Assembly (NCBI RefSeq): GCF_009870125.1
Contig: NC_046683.1
Coordinates: 61,581,869-61,645,868 of the forward strand
DNA from: Drosophila pseudoobscura
Taxonomy: Eukaryota; Arthropoda; Insecta; Diptera; Drosophilidae
Reading direction: 5' to 3'
Length of the DNA stretch: 64,000 nucleotides
The notes beneath the pieces were generated by a model that searched no databases, was not told the DNA's origin, and saw only the letters and a program-made list of their open reading frames with translations. Within the stretch, counting starts at the first letter, position 1; the number at the start of each line of letters is the position of its first letter. This document shows, piece after piece, positions 13,701 to 24,662 of the stretch. Position numbers and translations under genes: made by a program.

Positions 13701-14523
13701 GATTTAGCTAGCACTCAATTATTTTCAACTAAGTTGGAATACCCGCTTTGAATTATGATTTATCCAACCCCATTTTTCAATTCAATGGAATTATTTATAA
13801 TCGCCCACACAGCTTCTGCTCGTTCGAACGCCTTGTCCCCGCTATTTCGAGGCTCTGAACGAGGTCTATGACCTGCCAGAGGTCAAGCAGGAAGTGGCAC
13901 CCTATCTGGATATGTACAAGGAGCTGGAGTCGCATACAGGTCTCAGTTTTAAGGAGCCTGAGGATGTCCAATCCCTGTATCTGACGCTGCTGGCCGAACA
14001 GGAATGGGGTCTGATGCTGCCCGAGTGGACTAACGCGTATTTCCCAGAGAAACTTCAGTTCCTCGCCGAGCAGAGCTATGTGTACAATGTGTATACACCC
14101 GAGATGCAGAAGATCAAGGGCGGGCCCTTCCTCAAGAAGATGTTCGGTGAAATGCAGCAGAAACGGAATGAGACCCTCAAGCCGAGTGGCCGAAAGATGT
14201 TTATCTACACAGGCCACGACTCGACGGTGGTGAACATCCTGTCCGCCCTGAAGATTTGGGAGCGTCAGCTGCCCCGCTACTCGTCAATGGCTATCTTCGA
14301 GCTGCACAAGAGCAAGGAGACCGGCGAGTACTGGGTGGAGATCTATTTCCGCAACGATCCCAAAGCGCAGGCCCAGAAGCTGACCGTGCCCGGCTGCGAG
14401 TTCAAATGTCCGCTGGACAAGTTGCAGCAGTTGGCCAGGGATGTGGTGCCCACGGAGCTGGATGACAATCGGTGCGAGTCCCGCAACGAGGCATTCACGG
14501 AGCCCCCGCTGCGAGGGCCGTAG
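10766..14523 (+). CDS. Histidine acid phosphatase, signal-anchored (five exons, long first intron)
   Basis: Exons 10766-10924, 12617-12715, 13149-13232, 13464-13622 and 13813-14523 join in frame to about 403 aa. The start is GTCAAAATGCCG. Residues about 14-32 form the hydrophobic signal or anchor. The first intron is 1.69 kb and splits LELLHV from VFRHGPRTP (catalytic His about 57). The HD pair sits in TGHDST (about 302-303), with Ser where the other two copies have Trp. Exon lengths 99, 84, 159 and 711 nt equal those of the middle paralog exactly, so these two share one gene architecture. N-x-S/T sites such as NETL (about residue 288) suit a secretory-pathway enzyme. No canonical AATAAA is obvious downstream; AATAAT/AATACA variants occur near 14690. 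Confidence 0.93.
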
Positions 14524-14794
14524 AGGGAGTGAGAATAGTTGAAAGAATTACAGGTGCTACACATCTCAGGAAGTAGGACATGGACATGCCAGTCCTGCCA
14601 ATAAGCCTCAAATAACTACCTAAGTTAGTCGGTTAGCCTAGGTCTAATAATGTGTTAAGGTACAGAGTTCAGGTTTTTGTTTTTTTTTTTTGTTAATACA
14701 TAATAATAATTTAAGTATTACAAAATACAAACTTTTTTTTGTGCTCCAATCTGGTAAATTTACAAAAACAACTAATTAAAAAAAACACAAATTT

Positions 14795-15344
14795 TTAATA
14801 TTTAAAAAATGTTACTTTAATTCCATTAGATTGGATGTTTTGGCCCAGCTTCGAGTAATACTCGATCTGTTCGACCAGCACTATATGGGACAATTGTGTG
14901 AGGAGAGGCTGATCGAAACAGGATTTGAATTCATCGCCAGGCTGATGGTTCGCAAATTTTGGAGAACCAGCTGGTAGCTGTTTGGGCGGGGCACTGCATT
15001 GACAATGTGTTTGGTCATGTCTATAGGGATTTCTATGCCTATTGCCCTGGTTGAGGGGAAATCGATTTTGAAATAATCGCAGTAAGTCCGAATTTGTCGT
15101 GCTGTAGTCGGAACAAGTCTTCCGACTGTTATACTAAATTTGAGCATGTACTCGTATAGACGTTGCGAAGCCGCTGGAACATGCTTGGCTCTACATCGGA
15201 ATGTCTATAGAGAACAAAGAGTTCATCGAAATTCTCGTCCGGCCAAATGATACAGTCTGTCTTAAACTGAAGGAAAGGGACAGTAGCTCCTTTAAGAAGA
15301 ACAGACAGCCCGAAAAAAGCAAGCAAATTGATGAGGATTTTCAT
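14795..15344 (-). CDS. Candidate small secreted protein (two-exon model, uncertain)
   Basis: The ATG at 15342-15344 opens a strong signal peptide, MKILINLLAFFGLSVLLKGA, followed by TVPFLQFKTDCIIWPDENFD and ELFVLYRHSD. The frame then closes at 15129. One consistent model uses a 61-nt intron (15134-15194, donor GTAGAG, acceptor AAATTTAG) to reach a second frame of 112 codons ending at 14795. That gives about 162 aa with CQC and SCF cysteines and a helical tail (LSHIVLVEQIEYYSKLGQ). A competing frame (14881-15147) overlaps it, so a frameshifted pseudogene is also possible. The family is not recognised. It lies convergent to the third acid phosphatase, between that gene and the QSOX-like gene. 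Confidence 0.35.
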
Positions 15345-15612
15345 TACTGAAACGTGAGGATTGCTTTTACCTAAAGAATGTTTATTATAGAGCTTCCAGT
15401 CAAGCCTGAAGCCGTGGAATTGTTTCGGTTATTACACGCTATTGTGCCAAATTTAATTGTAAAATAATTTGATCCAGTGAACGGAAAAAAATGCAAAATT
15501 TGTCAGTACAGCCTGTTGCAAAATTCTTGGCATTATTGGGTTTGCTTGGTTTCTATATTTGCACAAACCTTAGTGCTGGTTTATAAACATATGTAGACAC
15601 ATAATATATTCA

Positions 15613-17259
15613 TTACAGTTCATTGTATCCGTAGTCGCTCAAGTTCTGCGTGTCGTAGATATTTTTCAGATATTTTAACACTTCAGACTGATTCCACTTC
15701 TCATTTTTGCAGGAGGGGCAATCCTTCTTCCTGGGGAACTGAATCTTCGGGAACATGGGATCCTCTGTGGTATCGCCAGCCAAACGGTTGTTGACCTCGT
15801 TGTGCGCCTCCCACAGCCAGAGGATCTCAGAATCATGGTCCGTCACCGACTCGATGTGTCTGCGTGCTGCCATAGCCAGGAAATGCTGGGCACAGTCCGT
15901 ACAGCCGAAAAAGTGCTTGGCAAAGCCGTGCATGGCCGAGAGCACTGATCCAGCCGCAAGGTAATTTGGTGGCTTTGCAGCCGCGACCGTGAGGTAGTGG
16001 AATAGCGTCCACAAGGAGCAAGTGAAGCCGCGCAGGAAGGGACGCGAGGCCGTGCAGCCAACAAAACGCTTCGCCTTGAATACATCCTCCTCCAGCTCCT
16101 TCTCCTTCGACTTGACCAAGTCTGCGAACTCACTTCCCGTCAATCGCTTTTGGGCTATCAGGGAATCGTGTATGCCTGTTAGCAACAGCTTTCCTTCCTT
16201 ATTCAGGGGATTGTAGTGTCTTAGTACGGAGATAATGTTTCGCAGTGCTGTCAGATTATTGCCCTCCATGAGGCCTGCCTTTGGCAGCTCAATGTGCAGC
16301 AGTATGTCGATTGCCTGCTCCACATCGGCTTTATAGATCATATGTGGATTCCGTAGCACAGTCGATAGTATTTGCTGCTTCTCCTTGTACCGGATCCTGC
16401 TGATGTGTGGTGCTCTGGTCGTGGATAAGGGGGGCAACGGAGTGCGGCCCATTTGGGCGAGGTACTCGGCAATGTCGGCCGCATAAGCTTGGCTCGATTC
16501 TTGGGCGGTCTTCAGCGCATGGATGTTGCCGGCCAGGTCCATGATGGCCAACTTCTGACCGTGAGGAGCCAAGCCGAAGTTGGAAAAGATACGAGCATCG
16601 TCAACAATGCGAACAGCCACCGCAGGATATGGTAGCAGTTCGAGGATCGTGTCTCTGCCGATGTTCGAGCCCTTCGGCTGTACGACAAGTGCTATATACT
16701 CCTCGGTATGGCCAGGGCCCTTGTGATCTGCGAGTGTAGTATTAACATTGTTGTCGGGCGTAAGAGGCTCAAAGCGCAGCAGGCTCGTATTGATGTCTTT
16801 GGCCAAATGCCCGGCCAACAGGTCGATAATTTTTGTCGGACTAAGAGTGGGGATGTTGATGCCAATCCCGCTTCCAGAGAATGCTGGGGGAAAGTAGCGC
16901 AGTGTTGGGGTCTGAAGGATCTGAAAGTCGCGACAGACCTCCACATTTCTCGCCTGGGCACAGTCGACGGCGTAAATGCTGAGCACTCTCTTCCATTTGT
17001 ACAGTTCTCGTGCCACAGCCTTGAAGATGGGTGCGAAGCGTCGGCAGTGGCCACAGAATATGTTTAAAAACTGCACCAGCTTGCCGTTTGGCGTCGTCCG
17101 CAGATAAGGCAGCAGTGTATCGGTGTCGGCATTGATCACATTGTCAGCCTCGTTGTAGAGACTTGGCTCACCTGGCAGAGCATTGGCCTTGGCCGTGGCC
17201 AAGATCAGGAGCCAGATGATAACTGGCAACGTTTCAATCATCTTGAGTGGCCGAATCAT
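15613..17259 (-). CDS. Quiescin sulfhydryl oxidase (QSOX)-like flavoprotein
   Basis: Single-exon frame of 548 aa. The start is the ATG at 17257-17259 in CTGAAAATGATT, just before the signal peptide (ETLPVIIWLLILATAKANA). The open frame extends 90 nt further upstream, but only from a TTG. An N-terminal thioredoxin domain carries FCGHC (Cys about 69 and 72) and later LQTPTLRYFPP. The C-terminal Erv/ALR domain is recognised by GFTCSLWTLFHYLTV, HGFAKHFFGCTDCAQHF (CxxC redox pair), LWLWEAHNEVNNRLAGD (FAD-contact helix) and a final CPSC. QSOX enzymes use FAD and O2 to put disulfides into secreted proteins in the Golgi or outside the cell. It is shorter than vertebrate QSOX1, as is usual in flies, and has no evident C-terminal membrane helix. 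Drosophila has several paralogs and I cannot say which this is. Confidence 0.92.
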   Translation of the reverse strand: MIRPLKMIETLPVIIWLLILATAKANALPGEPSLYNEADNVINADTDTLLPYLRTTPNGKLVQFLNIFCGHCRRFAPIFKAVARELYKWKRVLSIYAVDCAQARNVEVCRDFQILQTPTLRYFPPAFSGSGIGINIPTLSPTKIIDLLAGHLAKDINTSLLRFEPLTPDNNVNTTLADHKGPGHTEEYIALVVQPKGSNIGRDTILELLPYPAVAVRIVDDARIFSNFGLAPHGQKLAIMDLAGNIHALKTAQESSQAYAADIAEYLAQMGRTPLPPLSTTRAPHISRIRYKEKQQILSTVLRNPHMIYKADVEQAIDILLHIELPKAGLMEGNNLTALRNIISVLRHYNPLNKEGKLLLTGIHDSLIAQKRLTGSEFADLVKSKEKELEEDVFKAKRFVGCTASRPFLRGFTCSLWTLFHYLTVAAAKPPNYLAAGSVLSAMHGFAKHFFGCTDCAQHFLAMAARRHIESVTDHDSEILWLWEAHNEVNNRLAGDTTEDPMFPKIQFPRKKDCPSCKNEKWNQSEVLKYLKNIYDTQNLSDYGYNEL

Positions 17260-20200
17260 TTTCAGACGATGCGGACGTGTCCACTTGGCTATTACTAATG
17301 GTGTACCCCGCCCAGGGTGTTGATTCGCGCTGCTGATTGAGCGGAACAAATCAAATCATGATGGGTAGAGTAATTGAAGACAGTTCAATGAGTTGACTCG
17401 TCGTGTGTGTAGATCTACTTCTTCAAGTGGTCACTAGATTACCCATTGAATCTTGACCCGAAATCTTGCGAAATTCATTAGAAACTAATTTAAAATGACA
17501 CTCCAATAAGAAAAGAAAGCTGGCCAGAGAGTCGAAAATGTATGGAAAACACTTTTTGTACAACAAAAAGTTAGGAACTATAATCTCATAAATATCCAAA
17601 AAAATGCACTAAATAAATATGCAATGATCTGCTAAATGTATCTGTGTCCAGGCACGATAATCATGTCTGTATTTATGGCACAATCATAAGCCACATTCTG
17701 GTTGCAAATTATTTCCAAACATCTCTGGGTTTACAGGGTACATAGGGTATTCTCTGCTTTGCCATGCCACACTTCCCCGATAATACCGATTATAGAATGT
17801 GCACAACCAAAACCTTGGAATTTACATATAATACTCTGAAACCGATAAGAGGCTTAAAAAGTGCTCCATCCTCAATTTGAATCGGTATTACGGAACCAAT
17901 TTCCATTTCTATGGGTATTACGAATTAGGATTGGTAAATTTTTTTTTTGGATTTTCCATTATCCGCATCATCATCTGTGGCTGTCGCTGTGGCTGTGTCT
18001 ATGACTATGGATCCCAGCTTGCACCCAGTGCGCCTCATGTGGTAGCCAAGTTGGCTCATTTCCGCTTTGTGGCGTCGCCTGCCGCCTGTCGACTGTCGCC
18101 TGTCATTGCCATTGCCCAATAGGCCGCTTCCGTTTGCCCTTTGCCAGCAGCAGCAGCAGCAGCAAACGCAAACGCAAACAACTTCCGCACTTGTTTAGCC
18201 AGCCATCCCGTCGGATGGTGGCTCCCTCTCCTTCTCCTTGTCCGTCTCCTCTTCCTCTGCATACTCCGTTGCCTTGTCTTGCTCATTTTTGCCAGGAGGT
18301 GACATTTTTCGCATTGCGGTTTACCATAAACTATTTCATTGGGGAGTTGTTCCAGCTCCTACGTTAGCTCCAGTTCCACCTCCAGTCCCCAATCTCCAGC
18401 ATCTGCTCGGCATTGTTTGCTCGTGTGCGTTTGCCATCTCTCCTTCTCCATTTCCATCTCCATCTGAGAGTCGCACTCTCTCGGATAGTCGGTTTTTTCC
18501 CTGTTTGCATATCTGTAAACTTTATTTGTCAACGGGACGCATATGTTGTGTGTGTTGCCAAAAAATAAACGAATCCCCATGTATTCCGAGCACTCCCCAT
18601 TGCATTCAGTTCTTGTGTGTTGGTTGTTCCGTTTAATTTTCGCTTAATTTGATTTGCTGGCTGCAGGAAGTGCCATGAGGAAGTGGCAGTGGGTGGCTGA
18701 CATATCTATAAGACCATGAGCTATACGAACTTGTTCTACTTCAATGATTAATGATAGAGAGAGAGAGAGCTGGAGAGGTGGAGAGGGGAAATCGGGCAGG
18801 GTGTTGCCGGAATTAAGTATGCGCCATGTGTGTTTGCATGGGATTTTGACAGGAACTTTAAGATGATTAAGATGGTAATACAGATAACAATAGTTTCAGT
18901 ATATTTCCTTAAACAACATGACTTTAACAATACTTTTAAACATCTTCTGTCAACCCTTACAGATCTGCAACCATCCGTGCACTCTTTTCCCTAATTCAAT
19001 CATAAATAACTCAACTCTCATCTTCTGGGGACTTCATATTCATAAATTTGATCTTTTCTCTTGCTTCCCAGACTATCATAATTATTAACCCTATTATGAA
19101 GTTACTTATGCCAGTCATCCGTCTTTCCCTCTTTCTCACTCTCTTTTTGCCTTAGACATATGCCCATGCTGAGGCCAACAAATCTACTTAGAGCTGGAGC
19201 TGGAGCTGGAGCTGAAACCTCGACTCAGTCACAAAACTTTGGATGGAAAGAGCAAACTTTTGTGCGGGCTAAGTGCAAGTCTTAGGGTAAACTTTAGCAT
19301 TTTTTTACTCCTCCTGCTGGAGGACGATTGCGACTAAGACGTAAGACACTAGAGCCTTGGCTGCCCGGTTGCCGATGCCGTTGCAGTTGCCTGGTGGTCT
19401 GCTGCAGCCGGACAGTAGAAGTTTCCCTCTTGGAGGTTGCACTTTTCTCTAGCTCACATCTTTCTGTGGTCAGCTTACTAACGACTTTTCGATACGGACC
19501 GAAGGCCGAAAAACTTTTGCGCTTGGCCTAGAAGATAAAATTTGCCGATTGTCGGCAGGAGCCGCACCTGTTCCCTGGGCTAATCCTGGGCACAGCGAGT
19601 AGGATTGCGGGAGGGTCTACTGGCATGCATATTAATAAGCTGCACAAATGTTTGCCGGCAAACAAAATGCCTGGATGAGGATGGGGCCGGTGCTCTGGAG
19701 CGCTGCCGTGTAGTTCCAGTCTATTAAAAGGCACAATAGATCCCGCCGCGTGCCCCTTGGAAAGCGCTCTTGCCTCAGCCGAGTTTGTGCAGAGCCATGT
19801 GAAGCTTCATTTCCGCTTCCACCGAACAGAAGAAGCGTGAGGGGGTGACGGGGGAGTGAAAGCTTTCCTCACGCAAACTGTTTGCCGTTTAGTTTCGCAT
19901 AAAGCGTAGTCTTGCCTTTAAAATGCATAAATCTTTGTTGGCACTCCAGCGAGCTCTCGGTTCTCGGTTCAGCGTTCTAGGTCTGTGTCTGAGTCTGAGT
20001 CCAGATTCCTGCACCCTGTTCCCTCCTTGGCCTGCAGCTGCCTGGGCGTCTTGTTTGTTGCACGTTTCATTTGTCAAAAAAGGTTTAGGAATTTTATTGC
20101 CAGCACCAGCACCAGCACCAGCCCCATCCCCGGCTTCAGCCCCAGCATCAAGTGCTGCAGTGCCAGCAGGGGCTCGGATGGGCTTAAGTGGCAACTGCTG

Positions 20201-20364
20201 GGAGCGTAGCGATTATTGAAGTCCCTGTGATAGTACGATAGCTTGTACACGGCTGGCACCCGACGCGGCCAGGCAAATGCAAGGTTAACTAATGGGGGGC
20301 AAAACTGAAACCCAAAATATTACAGAGACAGAGAAAGAGAAAAGAGTTAGGTTAGGGGTCGACC
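17260..20364. other. Intergenic, simple-repeat rich, no gene recognised
   Basis: Separates the QSOX-like gene from the brivido-like gene. It contains a CAG/GCAAAC tract near 18146-18180, a GA tract at 18757-18770, a GGAGCT repeat near 19193-19215 and a CAGCAC repeat near 20100-20128. No frame shows a recognisable domain. Confidence 0.45.
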
Positions 20365-20485
20365 CTTTGTTCCGTTTCATCGAGTGAGCCATTGAATATC
20401 TATTACTTAGACAAACTTCTAAACTCAGTCCAAAGAAACAGAAAATATTTTTCGATTAGCAAAGCCCAAGCCCGATAATAGTTAA
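20365..20485 (+). promoter_or_regulatory. Upstream region shared by the two brivido-like genes
   Basis: The bases before the ATG at 20486 match, with scattered differences, the inverted bases 816 to about 935. Shared blocks include GTTCCGTTT, ATCGAGTGAGC, ATCTATTACT, AAAGAAACA, ATATTTTTCGATTAGCAAAG and AAGCCCGATAA. The duplicated segment therefore includes the proximal promoter and leader. No TATA box is evident. Confidence 0.7.
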
Positions 20486-22714
20486 ATGGCGAGTAATGCG
20501 ATTTATATTGTCACTCTTTGCTTAATCGGCGCGTGTTTCGTAATCATATGGAAGTTCTCTGGCTTAAAGCACGAGGACAGAAAATTCAAGGCGATCCTGG
20601 TGTCGTTCATGGTGGTAATGATATTTCAATTCCTGGTTTTTGATCCAATAAGGTTTTTGATACAAGCCGTTGACACGGCCTGTTGGCCAAAGATGTATCG
20701 GCCGTATGTCCCGGACGGGAAAGCAAAGAGGCACAACCGCATGGACTATCTAAATCTGAGGCTACGCAGCTTGCGCAGCCAGCTAATGATCACGGCGGGA
20801 CATCGCAACGAGGAGCTGAACCTAAAGTACAGGACCATTGTCCGCGAGCTCTGGGTGTATGGAAAGCTCTTTCTAATACATTTGTTTTTAAATCTGGCGT
20901 TGGTGAACCGGCTCCTGTACTACAACGGGGAATCCATCACGAACCTAATGATGTATAACCACACCAATTCGATTGGACTGAGTCACGTGCTATTTTTGCA
21001 TCAGCTGTATCCCTTCATCGAGCAAACGCTGATCAATGGCTTCTCGTCAAATGATCCTCATCTTGTGACGCACTGGAACCATGTAAACAGCACTAAGCTG
21101 CTGGGCGTAGTACGAATGCGGTTGCTACGGGACACTGGAGAACAATACGGCCTAAAAGATCCGGAATACACTGAAAAGCAATATACCGACGGCTGGAGCT
21201 TACCGCATATACGAGAGCCCTACACCGATAAGTACTGGTCTATTTTTTTACCTTGGTTACCGATGACCCAAATCGGTGGTTTCTGGGAGAGATGTTTCCT
21301 TAGCGTTAGACAGTACGGATACTATTCCAGCTATCCTGAGCTGAAGGGCTACGTAACTACGCTTCGAAAAAAGAGGGATGACAGCTTAAAAGTGCTCACA
21401 TATCTGCACAAAAACAATTGGATCGACGACAGGACCGCGGCTGTCTTCTTAGACTTCACGCTGTACAATGTGGATGCGAATATGTTCAGTGTGTGCAGCA
21501 TTCGGTGTGAGAACTTGCCTTTCGGCATTATTCGAAGCAGCTTGAATGTCAATAGTGTTTCTTTGACGGAGACGGTGGAGACCCTTCCATGGGTGGGCAT
21601 GATTTGTTTGCTCATCTACGTGCTTATCTGGCTGGAGCTAGGTATAACAGTGATTGTGCCCTTGTGGTTCGAGCCTAAGCTATTGAAGAGATTCTGGGTC
21701 AAAATAGACCTCCTGATCCTGGCACTCAGCATAACAGTTGTGACCTTGATGGTTTTAAGGGAAGGCATTGTGTCCAAGCTACTAGCTGTACTAGAGGTGG
21801 CCAGTACGCATGATTTCATTGACTTTCGGATACCGGCGCGCCTAACCGAGTTTACCGTCATGCTAATGGGCTTTCTCGTCTGCCTAGTCACCTTGCGTCT
21901 GTGGAAGGTCATGCAGTTTGCCAGCATCTTTCAGATCTTTACGATGACCCTCGCCTTAGCCTGGAAAGCCCTGTTCAGCACGGCCTGTGTGATCTGCATC
22001 TTTATGATGGCATTCGGCATTGCTACGGTCTCCATCAATGGCAACAACAACGAGCACTTTAGGAGCCTGCTTCACGGCATGGCTACCGTCATGTGCTTCT
22101 CTTTTGGCTTCACTAGCCACGTCGAGCCGAAAGAGCTCTTTCACGGCGGCATATTTATGGGCCTTCTGATCTACGGCATAATGGCCTTTACCGTCTCCAT
22201 CCTGCTAACAAACGTGTTCGTGTCGATACTCAACAACTACTTTACCGCAGCCAAAGCAATCCGAGATCGTAACCGTACAGAACAGATAACATTCTGGGAG
22301 TTCCTTCGCGTCGAGTATGCGGACATTATCAGGGTCACACGGGAAGCATTTGGGTGTGAGAAGAAGTACAGGCGCAAGAAGCGCACCGTGGCCGAGAACA
22401 TCCAGCGCAAGCTGGATCTTCAGGCTGCTGCTGTTGCTTCAGTCCGTACCAAGAGAGGAAGAAGCTATAGAATTCCATCCAAGGGGAGAACGGGGAACGT
22501 GACGGACGACCAAGAAGAGGAATATGAGCGCAAGGCGCAGGCCCAGCAGAAGGCTCGTATTGCAAGGACCTACACGATAGCAGCCATTCTCCAGACCCAG
22601 ATGGAAATAGCTGAGCGTAAACTTTTCGGTGACAAGGAAGGAAATCTCCGCTCTGGGTCTGAGGATGAGGACGACGCCGGGCAGGAGCAGAATCTTCCAA
22701 GACAATACGTATAA
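20486..22714 (+). CDS. Brivido-type polycystin (TRPP-like) cation channel, complete
   Basis: Intronless 742-aa frame. Hydrophobic segments lie at about 5-24, 36-60, 121-140, 367-394, 404-424, 455-472, 492-516 and 555-585, with a pore-loop-like stretch (HFRSLLHGMATVMCFSFGF, about 524-542) before the last. Between the third and fourth is a polycystin-type extracellular domain with N-glycosylation sites (NHT 158, NST 201) and GFWERCFLS. The basic, Glu-rich C-terminal tail (about 590-742) is cytoplasmic and contains AAAVAS and AEIAER-like helical stretches. Family knowledge: fly brivido genes are polycystin relatives needed in sensory neurons for cool and mechanical responses. Synteny with acid phosphatases and 825-Oak-like genes favours brv1 or brv2. 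AATAAA lies at 22756-22761. Its inverted paralog is at 1-815. Confidence 0.9.
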   Translation: MASNAIYIVTLCLIGACFVIIWKFSGLKHEDRKFKAILVSFMVVMIFQFLVFDPIRFLIQAVDTACWPKMYRPYVPDGKAKRHNRMDYLNLRLRSLRSQLMITAGHRNEELNLKYRTIVRELWVYGKLFLIHLFLNLALVNRLLYYNGESITNLMMYNHTNSIGLSHVLFLHQLYPFIEQTLINGFSSNDPHLVTHWNHVNSTKLLGVVRMRLLRDTGEQYGLKDPEYTEKQYTDGWSLPHIREPYTDKYWSIFLPWLPMTQIGGFWERCFLSVRQYGYYSSYPELKGYVTTLRKKRDDSLKVLTYLHKNNWIDDRTAAVFLDFTLYNVDANMFSVCSIRCENLPFGIIRSSLNVNSVSLTETVETLPWVGMICLLIYVLIWLELGITVIVPLWFEPKLLKRFWVKIDLLILALSITVVTLMVLREGIVSKLLAVLEVASTHDFIDFRIPARLTEFTVMLMGFLVCLVTLRLWKVMQFASIFQIFTMTLALAWKALFSTACVICIFMMAFGIATVSINGNNNEHFRSLLHGMATVMCFSFGFTSHVEPKELFHGGIFMGLLIYGIMAFTVSILLTNVFVSILNNYFTAAKAIRDRNRTEQITFWEFLRVEYADIIRVTREAFGCEKKYRRKKRTVAENIQRKLDLQAAAVASVRTKRGRSYRIPSKGRTGNVTDDQEEEYERKAQAQQKARIARTYTIAAILQTQMEIAERKLFGDKEGNLRSGSEDEDDAGQEQNLPRQYV

Positions 22715-22761
22715 AGTGATGTTTGAATTTTGTCTGCAAGTGTCTGCAAGAAAATAATAAA

Positions 22762-23185
22762 ATATATTTGTATGTGCATTCGGTTACACTGGTTCGGTTC
22801 GGGGGATTTTTGTTTTATGTCATGGGTAAATAATTATGCGCAAACAGGCCAAACTTTTGACTTCAAAAGGCTTTTAAGGCAATTTGGCGCTCGCTTTCTT
22901 CGACTTGTTTGCTAGCGTAGTATTCTGGCTGCGGTCCAAGTCCACAAACTAAATGACTTATACAAAAGGGTCCTCTCTCCCCTCTATTGTTATGAAGTAA
23001 GCAAATAAAAATTTAATACTGCTAGCTTTTAGGCTGTGCAGCGCCGCCAGAACTATTTTCCAGGAAATCTGAGCTCCTGCATACATTTTCAAGCATTTTC
23101 CAAAAACCATCGACGCATCTGGCCAAACTAAACATTTCTAAACTTTTTCCGCCTTCCGCCCCCACCTCTTATTATCCATCAGACG

Positions 23186-23221
<36 letters not shown>

Positions 23222-24662
23222 CAGATAGACAGAGAGTCTGGAGCGGTTTTTCTATATTTTTTGTGGCACTTATGTCACTTGGGGGAATTGAACGAAACTT
23301 TTATAATTATTAGCAACAAATGAGCAGTGACAGAGCGCTTTTAGCATGACTGTAACTTTGCCCGCTTCCTCTCTGATTTGCTCTCCGTTTTTGCCGCTCT
23401 GCCCAGACAGAAAATCACAAATGATCCCCGCCCTCAATTTAAAAGTTTTAACTACCTGACTGTTACTGAACCCCCTTCTTCTTGGCTCCGTATGGATGGG
23501 TGTACTCTGTGGCTTCCTAAAGGCAAAAGAAATAGTGCCTGAATCAAAGCCACCTAAAGTTACATATCTATACATTTGTGTGTGTGCCCCTGTGTGTGTT
23601 CGAAGAGTTGGCCAGAAAGTTTTTAATTTTTGATCGCTTTTTGCATGGAGACCACAATCAGCAGCTAAAGTCAGTGTTTCTACTTTACGTATAACTCAAA
23701 AAATGTGCCCGTCCCCGAAAAGTTTCGTCGAAAACTAAGCTGTAGATGTTGTTTAGTCAAAAAAAGTCAACTCCGATAAATTTTGCAATACTATCCAGTT
23801 AATATTAGCCGTATGACATTAGACTTTGCTAACTGACTAACTGGAAAAACGGAGATACCCCTATGGGGAAAAGCTTGCAGTGAGAGCGAGGAATATTTAT
23901 GCATCAGATTGGCTTTCCAGTTAAGCTGGTAGATGGCTGACAGCATTTTGTCACAAATAGTGTCTCAGTTCTTCGACTGAAGGCCGAAGAACACTAATTT
24001 TAGCACTCTCTCGTCGCAGCAAAGTTAGCAAAGTCTGATGTCATATGGCGAATACTGACTGGATAGTGCAGCGGAAATATACGTGTGCAACGGAACTCAA
24101 GAAAAGCGGCCATCAATCTCCGCTCCAGGTTTGGACACACCGAAGTACAAGATGTGGGGATGATGGCTGTTGATCGTTCGGATCGTATCTCATGTGTCAG
24201 CCGCAACAGAGAAGTTCCGGCAACCCCAGAATCATATACAAAAAATCCTAGATACAGCCCATAAGTTTGTCGCCGAACTCCAGTAATCACCAGCTCAAAT
24301 AGCAATAGCAATAGGAAATTGCAGCTAAAAATATGCAATAGGAGAACACTTTTCCTCCTCAAAAGTCGTTGGCGAAAGCTGCATGACATTGCACTTTAAC
24401 CGAAAAGTATGCTGTATTGGCGTTTAAAGAAAACATCAATAGTAGCAATGTACTCATATATGTACATATGTATTATATACAATTTCAATGAATTGATATT
24501 TTCAAAAGCGTGAAGGTGAAAACCCCAACACGGAAATCCGATTGGGGATGAATATTTTATATAACTACTTCTAGATTCGTACGAAAAAAGTTACAGAAAA
24601 AAATTTAAAAAAAATTATTTTATTCCAATATTAATAGGGTGGCCCTATATTCACCCAAAAAA
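22762..24662. other. Intergenic, no convincing gene
   Basis: AT-rich non-coding DNA downstream of the channel gene. The GA tract at 23191-23236 is listed separately. A 129-codon minus-strand frame (24000-24389) with one hydrophobic segment is not supported by family or splice evidence. Confidence 0.4.
23191..23236. repeat. GA microsatellite ending in GATAGACAGATAGACAGAGAG
   Basis: Thirteen uninterrupted AG units (23191-23216) run into ATAGACAGATAGACAGAGAG. GA tracts of this sort bind GAGA factor or CLAMP. The GAGAGAGATAGA core resembles the MSL recognition element of fly dosage compensation, which is only meaningful if this arm is X-linked in the source species. Confidence 0.6.

Noticed and set aside
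24000-24389. 129-codon minus-strand frame with a hydrophobic segment
   Set aside because: No recognisable family, no poly(A) signal and no splice context; leucine runs come from A/G-rich antisense DNA.
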